A stretch of DNA of 64,000 bases from JADJLQ01 sp038251405 (lineage in GTDB: Bacteria; Bacteroidota; Bacteroidia; Chitinophagales; Saprospiraceae), in contig JBBSBH010000003.1 in NCBI GenBank assembly GCA_038251405.1, forward strand, positions 1-64,000, in the 5' to 3' direction. Under the pieces are notes generated by a model. That model was not told the origin of the DNA and did no database searches. It saw only the letters and a program-made list of their open reading frames with translations. The translations under genes were made by a program, and so were the position numbers. This document shows, piece by piece, positions 34,769 to 42,388 of the stretch. The number at the start of each line of letters is the position of its first letter. Positions within the stretch are counted from its first letter, which is position 1.

Positions 34769-36418
34769 TTAATATGAAGCCTTATTGATTGATTTTTGTC
34801 GCTTCAGTACAGCTAAGTGGACTACCCATATAATTACTATCAACAAAACCAGCATATAGCATTGAGCGAAGCTTGCATATCCATTTTGGGGATACAAGAT
34901 CCTTCGAATCATGGTGGGTATATTTGAAATCAATATCCAGCCTAAAAATAAAGGGGTGACATATTTAATGATGAATTTGAATACGATGGGTACTTTTATT
35001 TCAGATCCCCGGGTGATTTCTTCCCATCCCTTTTCCATTCCAAATACCCAGGCAAATAATATCAATTCAACAAATGCAAATAGTACTAATGAATAAGTGC
35101 CGGCCCAATCATCAAATTCAGCGAAGACTCCCTGATTATAAAAGACTATAGTAGGTAATCCCATGATTAACACTAATATACCACAGTAAATAGAAGCTTT
35201 TTTATCATTGAAATTAAATTCATCTTTTAAAAATCCTACTACCGGAGCACCCATTGCCAATGAAGATGTTATACCTGCAATGAAAAGAAGGCCAAACCAA
35301 GATACCCCGGCTAAAGGAGCTAAAAATGAACCCCATTGCTGAAAAAGATAAGGAAGCGTCCTGAAGCCAAGTCCATAACCGCCTAATTGCTTTACGATAT
35401 CGGTCATTTTATCAATACCCAGATATCCGATAGTAAGAGGTATAATTACAGCACTACCTAAAACGATCTCTACAAACTCATTTAACCAACCGGCGGACAT
35501 CGCTCCCAGAGCTGTATCGTCATTCTTTTTCAAATAAGATGCATAAGTCTGTATAGAAGCCATGCCTACAGCCAGCGTAAAAAATATTTGGCCAGCGGCT
35601 GCAATCCATACGGATGGCTTCCAAATACTTGAATAATCGGGAGTAAAAAGATACTTTAACCCTTCCATACCAGAGTTAATAGCCCCTTTTTGCCCCGGGA
35701 CCAAGGATAATGATTCAATTGCTAATAAGACACCAAACAATATCAATAAAGGCATACCTATTTTAGCTACTTTTTCGATACCTCCTTTAAGGCCTTTGGA
35801 TAAGAAATAAACATTGGCCAGTAAGCAAATCAAATAAAAAATAATAGCTTCATATGGAAGCCCATCATAGCCTTTGTAATGAGTAGTATAATCATCAAAA
35901 TATTGCCCAATAGCAGATTGCCCAAGGCCATGAAAACTTCCTTTTACTGAATGATATACATAAGATAGTGTCCATGACTCTATATAACAATAATAACCAG
36001 CTATGGCGAGATTGATAAACAAGCCCAGTCCACCAAAATATTTTACCCATTTTTGGCTAGACAATCTTTGCAACATAAACGGCATATTATGGTCTCCATG
36101 TTTTCTGCCTGGTAGCGCTATTCCTGCAAACCTTCCCATAGACCACTCAACAAATAAAAGTGGAATGCCAATAAGGAGAAAACAAACTATGTATGGAATA
36201 ATAAATGCTCCTCCACCATTACTAATAGCCTGTACAGGGAATCTTAAAAAATTACCCAAGCCCACAGCATTACCGGCCATGGCCAAAACAAGCCCTAACT
36301 TTGACCCCCAACCATCTGATGATGTATTTATTGTTGAGTTCCTTATTACTTTTATTAAAAAATAAAGCGTAATACAACCTACTATTACCGAAATTAAGGA
36401 GTAAAAGATTATAGGCAT
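34769..36418 (-). CDS. Neurotransmitter:sodium symporter family transporter
   Basis: A sodium-coupled amino acid or solute importer of the NSS (LeuT) family, about 549 residues with an extra N-terminal helix and twelve or more membrane segments. The first core helix has the sodium/substrate-site signature GLVLAMAGNAVGLGNFLRFP, and GGGAFIIPYIVCFLLIGIPL follows as in other members. Helix 6 contains FTLAVGMASIQTYASY and helix 8 GITSSLAMGAP. Near the C-terminus a hydrophobic helix is followed by a basic tail. The substrate is unknown. ATG at 36418 is used; a longer frame begins at 36442. Confidence 0.88.
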   Translation of the reverse strand: MPIIFYSLISVIVGCITLYFLIKVIRNSTINTSSDGWGSKLGLVLAMAGNAVGLGNFLRFPVQAISNGGGAFIIPYIVCFLLIGIPLLFVEWSMGRFAGIALPGRKHGDHNMPFMLQRLSSQKWVKYFGGLGLFINLAIAGYYCYIESWTLSYVYHSVKGSFHGLGQSAIGQYFDDYTTHYKGYDGLPYEAIIFYLICLLANVYFLSKGLKGGIEKVAKIGMPLLILFGVLLAIESLSLVPGQKGAINSGMEGLKYLFTPDYSSIWKPSVWIAAAGQIFFTLAVGMASIQTYASYLKKNDDTALGAMSAGWLNEFVEIVLGSAVIIPLTIGYLGIDKMTDIVKQLGGYGLGFRTLPYLFQQWGSFLAPLAGVSWFGLLFIAGITSSLAMGAPVVGFLKDEFNFNDKKASIYCGILVLIMGLPTIVFYNQGVFAEFDDWAGTYSLVLFAFVELILFAWVFGMEKGWEEITRGSEIKVPIVFKFIIKYVTPLFLGWILISNIPTMIRRILYPQNGYASFAQCYMLVLLIVIIWVVHLAVLKRQKSINKASY

Positions 36419-36534
36419 GATAAAAGAAGATAAGGAAATCAAGGTATGAATATTTTTTTGATTGCAACACAGTAGGAATAGAGGAATTACCGTACTAAAT
36501 AAAGTGTGTTCCAGAAATGGATTGGGTGCAAAAT

Positions 36535-36593
36535 AAAAAGCCGATGCAAGACACCGGCTTCCCCATTTTACTAAAACTAAGTCTTTAATTTTA
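36535..36593 (-). ncRNA. Candidate ~60-base small RNA with own promoter and terminator
   Basis: On the minus strand a perfect -7 box TATATTTG (36607-36600) is followed, from a predicted start near 36593, by TAAAGACTTAGTTTTAGTAA, then AATGGGG and a hairpin: AAGCCGGTG pairs with CATCGGCTT around TCTTG, including one G-T pair that exists only on this strand. TTTTTATTTT follows. No protein gene reads into it. The stretch TAAAGACTTAGTTTT resembles TAAAGATTTGGTTTT in the 16 kb hairpin element. It lies divergently from a similar element at 36797-36866. Confidence 0.5.
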
Positions 36594-36796
36594 GAAGCTC
36601 AAATATAACATATTACTTTATTTTATAATATGTTTTGTTTTAAAAAATAGATAATAATGAATTATTTTTTTATATAATGTATAAATGATTGAAATTTAGC
36701 ATTAATATATATTCAGATAAAAATATGTATAAAAATATTAAAAAAAAGATGATTATATATATAATATTAGTTTAATGTGTTTTATATTTGGATCGT

Positions 36797-36866
36797 GTAA
36801 GTTTTGGTTTTAATTGTAAAATTCGTTTTTTTCATGAAAGCCTGTGAAAAGTCACGGGCTTTTGTA
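36797..36866 (+). ncRNA. Candidate ~70-base small RNA divergent from the previous one
   Basis: A perfect -7 box TATATTTG at 36783-36790 predicts a start near 36797. The RNA would begin with AAGTTTTGGTTTTAATTG and end in a strong hairpin: AAAGCCTGTGA (36837-36847) pairs with TCACGGGCTTT (36852-36862) around AAAG, with one T-G pair specific to this strand, then TTTTGTATTT. The convergent coiled-coil gene ends at 36951, so the hairpin may also stop that transcript. Between this element and the one at 36535-36593 lie about 190 very AT-rich bases with no gene. Confidence 0.45.
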
Positions 36867-36950
36867 TTTATGATAAGGCGATATGCCAAATAGAAAAATG
36901 ATTTATGTAATAATCAAATTACCCCTCACCAATTCCAGGTCAGTGGGAGG

Positions 36951-39900
36951 CTATTTCCCACCCTTAAGACTATCCTGCAGTGATTTGAGTTTTTTCCAAT
37001 TGCCTTTAGCTGCTAAAGCTGACTGTTTGGCCCACGTTTTTGGATTAGCCAATGAGTACTGGGTACCTGCTTTATTTAAAATCTCTTGCATGGTTTTAGT
37101 ATTGGTCTCTGAAAGTTTTTGCCAGGTTTTAATATCAGCTTTATGAAATAGTTGCTCAATTTTAGGGCCAATGCCTTCAATTAATTTCAGATCATCAGCT
37201 TTGAATTTTGACCCCATTATTTCGATTCCCTTGACCAAGTCCAGAACTATAATTTTATTGGGTTTTACTTTGACCGATTTTAGGGCTTTGGGTTTGCTTA
37301 CTTTTTTCTTTCTTCTTCCAATCAAAGTGTCTTGCAATTTTTTTAGTTCATCCCATTTGCCCTCTGCTGCCAGCTTTGCCTGTTGATTCCATGTGGAAGG
37401 ATCTGCCAAACCATACTTTCTTCCTTTATCCAGCACTGCCTGAATAGTTGCCACCGGGGTTACCGCTAGCTGGGCCCAGGATGAAATTTTAGCTTTTTTT
37501 AGAAGGGTATTGATTTTGGGCCCAATTCCTTCAACTACAGTATGGTCATTCACCTTTACTTTTTTACCCATTGAAGCAGAGATAGATTTCCAATCTACTT
37601 TAGATATACCAGTATTTTTTACTGTTGCGGCAAGTTTTGTTGTGGATTTTGCAATTTTAGCGATTTTTGGAACCAATATTTTAGTGGTAGATGCCTGGGC
37701 TCTGTTGCTGATCAGGCTCTTATTTTTTCTGTTAGTAATATCGGCTTCAAGTCGAATAATAGACTTTTTTAATTTTTCTGTTTCTGCAGAATGTCTGGAG
37801 ACCAAAATTGATTCTTTTGAATTAGCATCTTTTGCCAATGTTTCAATCCTTTTTTGCCATGCTGCTACTTCTGATTTATATTTAACATCAAGATCTCTTA
37901 TTTTCTTTTTCTGCCCCTCTAAATGGGAATTAATTCTTTGTGCATCAGCAAGTTGCAGTTGAACCGTATTGAATTTATTGTTTAACTCTTTAAATTTATT
38001 CTCTTCATCTACCAATTGTACATGGTAGTCTTCAGTCATTTTTTCTTTCTCAGCAAGCTTACTTTCAAGGTTTGCATATTCAACATGTATGTCACGATAT
38101 TTTATTTTAATATCATGCTCTTCTTTCAAAGTATCTTCCAGATTCTTTTGTAATCCAATAATTTGGTTTTGCAGTCCTTCTAATTGATGATTTAACTCAT
38201 TGGATTTATTTCGTGAAGCGATCAGCTCGTTCATTCCCTTCTCATTGGATTGATGCGCATCGATTAATTGCGCTTCAGAGGTCTTTAGTTTTTCAGCCAT
38301 TTCTTTGGTATTCAGTTCCGCATCGTGCATTTTCCTGGCATTGGCTGCTAAGCTCTTTTGCAATTCTCCCAATTGATTTTGAGAATCATTCCATTTGGAT
38401 TCAAATTCTTTTCCTTTTCCTTGAGCATCATTAAATTGTTGGGCAGCCTGGGTAGATGATTTTTCCACTTCTGCCAGATGAGCCTGTACATGATTATATT
38501 TATTGGTAAGATCATCAAATCTAGTTTTGGTTTCAAGTAACTGATGCTCTGTTTCCTGAGCTGCACCGCGTAGCCTTTCTACTTCAAAATGTGATTCGTT
38601 CAGTTGGGTCTGAACGGTATTCAATTTCCTATCTTTCTCTTCAATTTGATATTGAAATTCATTGTATTTATTTTCCCATTCAGTTGCTTTTTGGACATGA
38701 CCATTTATATGGTTTTGTATTTCCTGCAGCTTTAATTCTAACGCAAGTATTTTTTCTGTAGCATGAGTATGATTTCCGTTGAGTTCCTCATATTTATTTT
38801 CCCAACCTGCAATACTAGTTGAAGATGCTTCAATTTTTTGATTGAATTCATTAACCATGGCTTCCACGGTATGAGCTTTCGATTGGGCGGCTTCTAACTC
38901 CGTATGCAGATTTGCTTGAGCATTTTGTTCATTTTCCAATTGGGTTTTTGCGCTTATTAATTCAGATTCAACTTGACCAAGTCTTTGTTTCAATGAATCT
39001 TTTTCCTTGCTCATATTCAAATGGGCTACTTTGTATTGATCGGCTTCTGTAGACAGTTCTTTCCATCTTGCTTCCCAGTCTTTTGCATTTATATTTGCAT
39101 TTGCCAATGAAGCTGAAATTTTATCCAGATCTCCAATTTGTAGTCTATATGTGGCTGCTTCATTTTTTGCCTGGTTGAGTTCTCCTTCCAGTTGATGCAC
39201 TTGAGCAGATACTTCATGGAGCTTAGACATACCAGATTGATTGGACTCATTTAAATCCTTCATCCTTGCGATTAGGGAAGTATTTTCGTTTTGTGCTTTC
39301 TCGAGTTCACCTTGTTTAAGTGCAAGTTGGCTGTTAAACTCCTTATCTTTCTCGGTTAAATTCTGTTCTGCACTTTGAAGCGCATGTTTCAAATTTTCGA
39401 TGGATTGGGTAGATTCATCCAGAGTAGCTTTATATGAATCTTTATCTGTAATGTCAGTCGTAATAGCTGCCAGCTGGGATTCAAGTTTACTTATAGTAGA
39501 AGATTTGGCATCCAATTCACTATGAAGCTGGTCTGCAAAAATATTATTTTGTTTTTCAATTTCAGCTTTAGCGGCGAAGGATGCAGCGAGTTTATTCTCC
39601 AGATCTTTAACTTTTACATCTAATTCTCCAACTGATTTTAGTTGACTATTTGCCATAGCGAGTTTACTTTCATAGTCTCTAAGCGTTGCAGATAGACTAT
39701 TTTTTTCACTTGCTAATGCATCATATTTGGTGGAAATTGATTTGAAATCAGTATCAAACCTGTCCTGCAAAGACAGATGTTCTTCCGGAGAGACAAATCC
39801 GCTGAAAGATTGATTTACTGTGTTTAATTCAGCACTCAATTCGTCTATTTTGGTTTGCAATCCTGTCTTTTCAGATGCCCATGCTGACTGTAAGCCAACT

Positions 39901-40094
39901 GCATTTTTTAAATCTACATCTTGCTTCTTGATCCGGTCGTTTAACGAAAAGATCTGACTTTCATATTCTGCTTTGTATGAATCGAATTGAGAAGATGACC
40001 CAAACCATTTACTCCACAAATATCCCAAGATCCCCGCTCCAACTAATGCGAGCAGAATTTCTCCACTGTGTTTTAGCCATGTTTCCCAAAACAT
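36951..40094 (-). CDS. Membrane-anchored coiled-coil protein with two helix-hairpin-helix repeats
   Basis: A 1047-residue protein. One membrane helix lies near residues 12-28 (ILLALVGAGILGYLW); about 40-810 is an almost unbroken coiled coil rich in Glu, Lys, Gln and Ala with Trp-containing repeats such as WENKYNEF and WEARWKEL. A basic linker (about 815-860) leads to two copies of a module of roughly 75 residues, each starting EGIGPKI (about 878 and 980) and ending in KLKKLQDTL-like sequence; EGIGPKI is a helix-hairpin-helix turn as in flagellar or NADH-dehydrogenase-linked HhH proteins and rpsM-like folds. It is 11 bases downstream of an OmpA gene and likely forms an envelope-spanning pair with it. 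Function unknown. Confidence 0.7.
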   Translation of the reverse strand: MFWETWLKHSGEILLALVGAGILGYLWSKWFGSSSQFDSYKAEYESQIFSLNDRIKKQDVDLKNAVGLQSAWASEKTGLQTKIDELSAELNTVNQSFSGFVSPEEHLSLQDRFDTDFKSISTKYDALASEKNSLSATLRDYESKLAMANSQLKSVGELDVKVKDLENKLAASFAAKAEIEKQNNIFADQLHSELDAKSSTISKLESQLAAITTDITDKDSYKATLDESTQSIENLKHALQSAEQNLTEKDKEFNSQLALKQGELEKAQNENTSLIARMKDLNESNQSGMSKLHEVSAQVHQLEGELNQAKNEAATYRLQIGDLDKISASLANANINAKDWEARWKELSTEADQYKVAHLNMSKEKDSLKQRLGQVESELISAKTQLENEQNAQANLHTELEAAQSKAHTVEAMVNEFNQKIEASSTSIAGWENKYEELNGNHTHATEKILALELKLQEIQNHINGHVQKATEWENKYNEFQYQIEEKDRKLNTVQTQLNESHFEVERLRGAAQETEHQLLETKTRFDDLTNKYNHVQAHLAEVEKSSTQAAQQFNDAQGKGKEFESKWNDSQNQLGELQKSLAANARKMHDAELNTKEMAEKLKTSEAQLIDAHQSNEKGMNELIASRNKSNELNHQLEGLQNQIIGLQKNLEDTLKEEHDIKIKYRDIHVEYANLESKLAEKEKMTEDYHVQLVDEENKFKELNNKFNTVQLQLADAQRINSHLEGQKKKIRDLDVKYKSEVAAWQKRIETLAKDANSKESILVSRHSAETEKLKKSIIRLEADITNRKNKSLISNRAQASTTKILVPKIAKIAKSTTKLAATVKNTGISKVDWKSISASMGKKVKVNDHTVVEGIGPKINTLLKKAKISSWAQLAVTPVATIQAVLDKGRKYGLADPSTWNQQAKLAAEGKWDELKKLQDTLIGRRKKKVSKPKALKSVKVKPNKIIVLDLVKGIEIMGSKFKADDLKLIEGIGPKIEQLFHKADIKTWQKLSETNTKTMQEILNKAGTQYSLANPKTWAKQSALAAKGNWKKLKSLQDSLKGGK

Positions 40095-40105
40095 AATTTA
40101 TTATT

Positions 40106-40912
40106 TTATAGTTTATTAATTAATTCAATTTCAGTGCGTCGGTTTTTTTGTCTGCCCTCAACGGTATTATTATCACCAATAGGCATAGTTTCTCCCATGC
40201 TTTTTGTTGTAATTCTAATGGGTGCAATTCCCTTGCTTTCCAGAAAATTCTTAATAGCATCAGCCCTGCTTTGACCTAACCGCTTGTTATCAGTTGAATT
40301 TCCATTATTGTCAGTATGGCCCGTAATGGTAAATGCGGATCTGGTATTTAATTCTTGGGCAGCAAGATCTGAAAGATATTTTTCTATCTCTGGGTCCTTT
40401 ATTCTTTTATCTGAATTGTAATTGAAGAAAACTAAAGTCTTGTCACCAGCTTGCTCTATTTTATCAGATATGGTATTTACTGAAAAAGAGGAAGCAACAA
40501 AAGGAAAGCCATTCATCGAGGGTCGCTCACTAACCAATAATGAATTTATTTTTATTTTGGATTGAAGGCTATCTGGAAAAAATTTTCTAATGGCATTGGC
40601 TCTTGAGAGTCCCAGATTTTCGTAGACCGAATTATTGGGTTCCGAAGAAAGGTATTGCCCTTCTATAGTAAGGGTTTGATTAGGCAAAAGGGAAGAAATC
40701 AAAGAGTCGCGATATCTTGCCCATCCCACCTGGGTCATTGCAATACTGTCATCTTTGTTAAAAAGTAAAAGCCCGGTTTCAGGTTGAATTGAAAGTTGAA
40801 CAGGCGCTTCTGTCTTGTTATATCCACAAGCTGAGCAGATTTTACATGTATACCATCTCCACCAATACCCCAGCCATAATAAGGTGGCTAGCAGTAACAA
40901 AATTTTTTTCAT
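40106..40912 (-). CDS. OmpA family protein with two OmpA-like domains
   Basis: A 268-residue envelope protein. An N-terminal hydrophobic, Trp-rich segment (LLWLGYWWRWYTCKICSACGY) acts as signal anchor and carries three Cys. Two OmpA C-terminal-like domains follow: a diverged one at about 50-145 (LTIEGQYLSSEPNN, LGLSRANAIRKFF) and a canonical peptidoglycan-binding one at about 160-268 (FTITGHTDNNGNSTDNKRLG, then QSRADAIKNFL and RQKNRRTEI). Asp and Arg of the diaminopimelate site are present in the second. It is first in a two-gene unit with the coiled-coil/HhH protein, and probably ties that protein to the cell wall (inference). Confidence 0.82.
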   Translation of the reverse strand: MKKILLLLATLLWLGYWWRWYTCKICSACGYNKTEAPVQLSIQPETGLLLFNKDDSIAMTQVGWARYRDSLISSLLPNQTLTIEGQYLSSEPNNSVYENLGLSRANAIRKFFPDSLQSKIKINSLLVSERPSMNGFPFVASSFSVNTISDKIEQAGDKTLVFFNYNSDKRIKDPEIEKYLSDLAAQELNTRSAFTITGHTDNNGNSTDNKRLGQSRADAIKNFLESKGIAPIRITTKSMGETMPIGDNNTVEGRQKNRRTEIELINKL

Positions 40913-40993
40913 AGCTCAATTACCTATTCAGCATGAAGTTAGTTTTTTTAAACTTTAAATCGAAGTAATTGTTTATATATTTTAAATATTAAT

Positions 40994-42307
40994 ATGAATT
41001 ACAATTTAAATTTTAATATTTTTTGGTTTAGGCGAGATCTCAGATTGCAAGACAATAATGGTTTGTATAATGCGCTTATCAGTGGTATCCAGGTAATCCC
41101 CGTTTTTATTTTTGATCAAAACATTTTAAACCAATTAGAAAATAAGGCAGATGCCCGGGTGGAGTTTATTTTTAAAGAAATATTGGCTTTGAATAAGCAG
41201 TTGGAAAAATTTAATACAAGTATTCAACTATTTTTTGGAAAGCCAATACAAGTATTTAAAAAGCTGACAACTACTTATTCTATTTCAGCGGTATATACCA
41301 ATGAAGACTATGAACCCTATGCCATCCAAAGGGATTTGCAGGTCAAACAATGGTTGGCCAAAAAAAATATTTTATTCCATGCCTTTACTGATCATGTAAT
41401 TTATAAGCCCGGGACCATTATAAAAGATGACGGCAAGCCATATACTATTTATACGCCTTTTATGAAAAAATGGCGCGCAGCCTGGAATGATCATACTATA
41501 CCAGGGTATGAGAGTGAAAATCATTTACATCTTCTGGCAAAATTGGAACAAACTGAGATAAGGAATCTGAGTGATATTGGATTTTATCATGTTGACAGGA
41601 CTTTTCCTCCTAAAATGATTCCTTTAAAAACGATAACTACTTATAGTGTAACCAGAAATATACCTGCTTTAGATAAAGGCACCAGCCATTTGGGCATTCA
41701 CTTAAGATTCGGCACCCTGAGTATCAGAAAATTAGTCCGAGCGGCAAAAAATCATGAAAGCTATTTGAATGAGCTGGTCTGGCGGGAATTTTTTATCCAA
41801 ATTCTTTACTTTTTCCCACAAGTGAGTACTGAATCTTTTAAATCTAAATATGACAATATAAAATGGCAAAATGAGGAGAGTCATTTTAAGGCATGGTGTG
41901 ATGGAATGACCGGATATCTAATGGTGGACGCAGGCATGCGGGAATTAAATGCAACGGGTTATATGCATAATAGAGTTCGTATGATTGCGGCAAGTTTTTT
42001 ATGCAAACATCTGTTGATAGACTGGCGATGGGGTGAAGCCTATTTTGCTCAAAAATTACTTGATTATGAGTTGGCGTCGAATAATGGAAATTGGCAATGG
42101 GCCGCAGGTACAGGATGTGATGCGGCACCTTATTTCAGAATATTTAATCCAGAGACCCAAATGAAGAAATTTGATCCTGATTTGAGCTATATAAAAAAGT
42201 GGATTCAAGAGTGGGGCACTGAAGGTTATCCACGACCTATCGTTGACCACAAAATAGCAAGAGAAAAAGCATTAAAAGTATATAAAAGCGGCTTAGATAG
42301 AGGCTAA
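40994..42307 (+). CDS. phrB: Deoxyribodipyrimidine photolyase / cryptochrome family protein
   Basis: A 437-residue FAD-dependent photolyase, which splits pyrimidine dimers with blue light. The N-terminal antenna domain begins IFWFRRDLRLQDNNGL; the FAD-binding domain has TSHLGIHLRFGTLSIRKL, ELVWREFFIQIL, and the Trp-rich end WRWGEAYFAQKLLDYELASNN followed by NWQWAAGTGCDAAPYFRIFNP, in parts GNWQWAAGTG and PYFRIFNP. The Trp residues for electron transfer are visible. Class I CPD photolyase is likely, but a cryptochrome cannot be excluded from sequence alone. It converges with the DUF1501 gene. Confidence 0.9.
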   Translation: MNYNLNFNIFWFRRDLRLQDNNGLYNALISGIQVIPVFIFDQNILNQLENKADARVEFIFKEILALNKQLEKFNTSIQLFFGKPIQVFKKLTTTYSISAVYTNEDYEPYAIQRDLQVKQWLAKKNILFHAFTDHVIYKPGTIIKDDGKPYTIYTPFMKKWRAAWNDHTIPGYESENHLHLLAKLEQTEIRNLSDIGFYHVDRTFPPKMIPLKTITTYSVTRNIPALDKGTSHLGIHLRFGTLSIRKLVRAAKNHESYLNELVWREFFIQILYFFPQVSTESFKSKYDNIKWQNEESHFKAWCDGMTGYLMVDAGMRELNATGYMHNRVRMIAASFLCKHLLIDWRWGEAYFAQKLLDYELASNNGNWQWAAGTGCDAAPYFRIFNPETQMKKFDPDLSYIKKWIQEWGTEGYPRPIVDHKIAREKALKVYKSGLDRG

Positions 42308-42313
42308 AAGACA

Positions 42314-42343
42314 AAGTGGCCACTCTCTTTGAGGCGACCACCT
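42314..42343 (-). terminator. Probable terminator of the DUF1800-DUF1501 operon
   Basis: Read on the minus strand, GTGGTCGCC can pair with GTGGCCAC-type sequence around a loop, with two G-T pairs that favour this strand, and a T-rich stretch (CTTTGTCTTTT) follows. It lies about 45 bases after the DUF1501 stop codon and just past the stop of the convergent photolyase gene. Confidence 0.45.
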
Positions 42344-42388
42344 TGCTTGAACCAACTTATGTACCAAAATGCATCTTTATATGACTAT

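Noticed and set aside
37510..37962. 150-codon plus-strand frame opposite the coiled-coil protein
   Set aside because: It reflects the codon bias of the Lys/Glu-rich gene on the other strand; hydrophobic composition without a recognisable domain.
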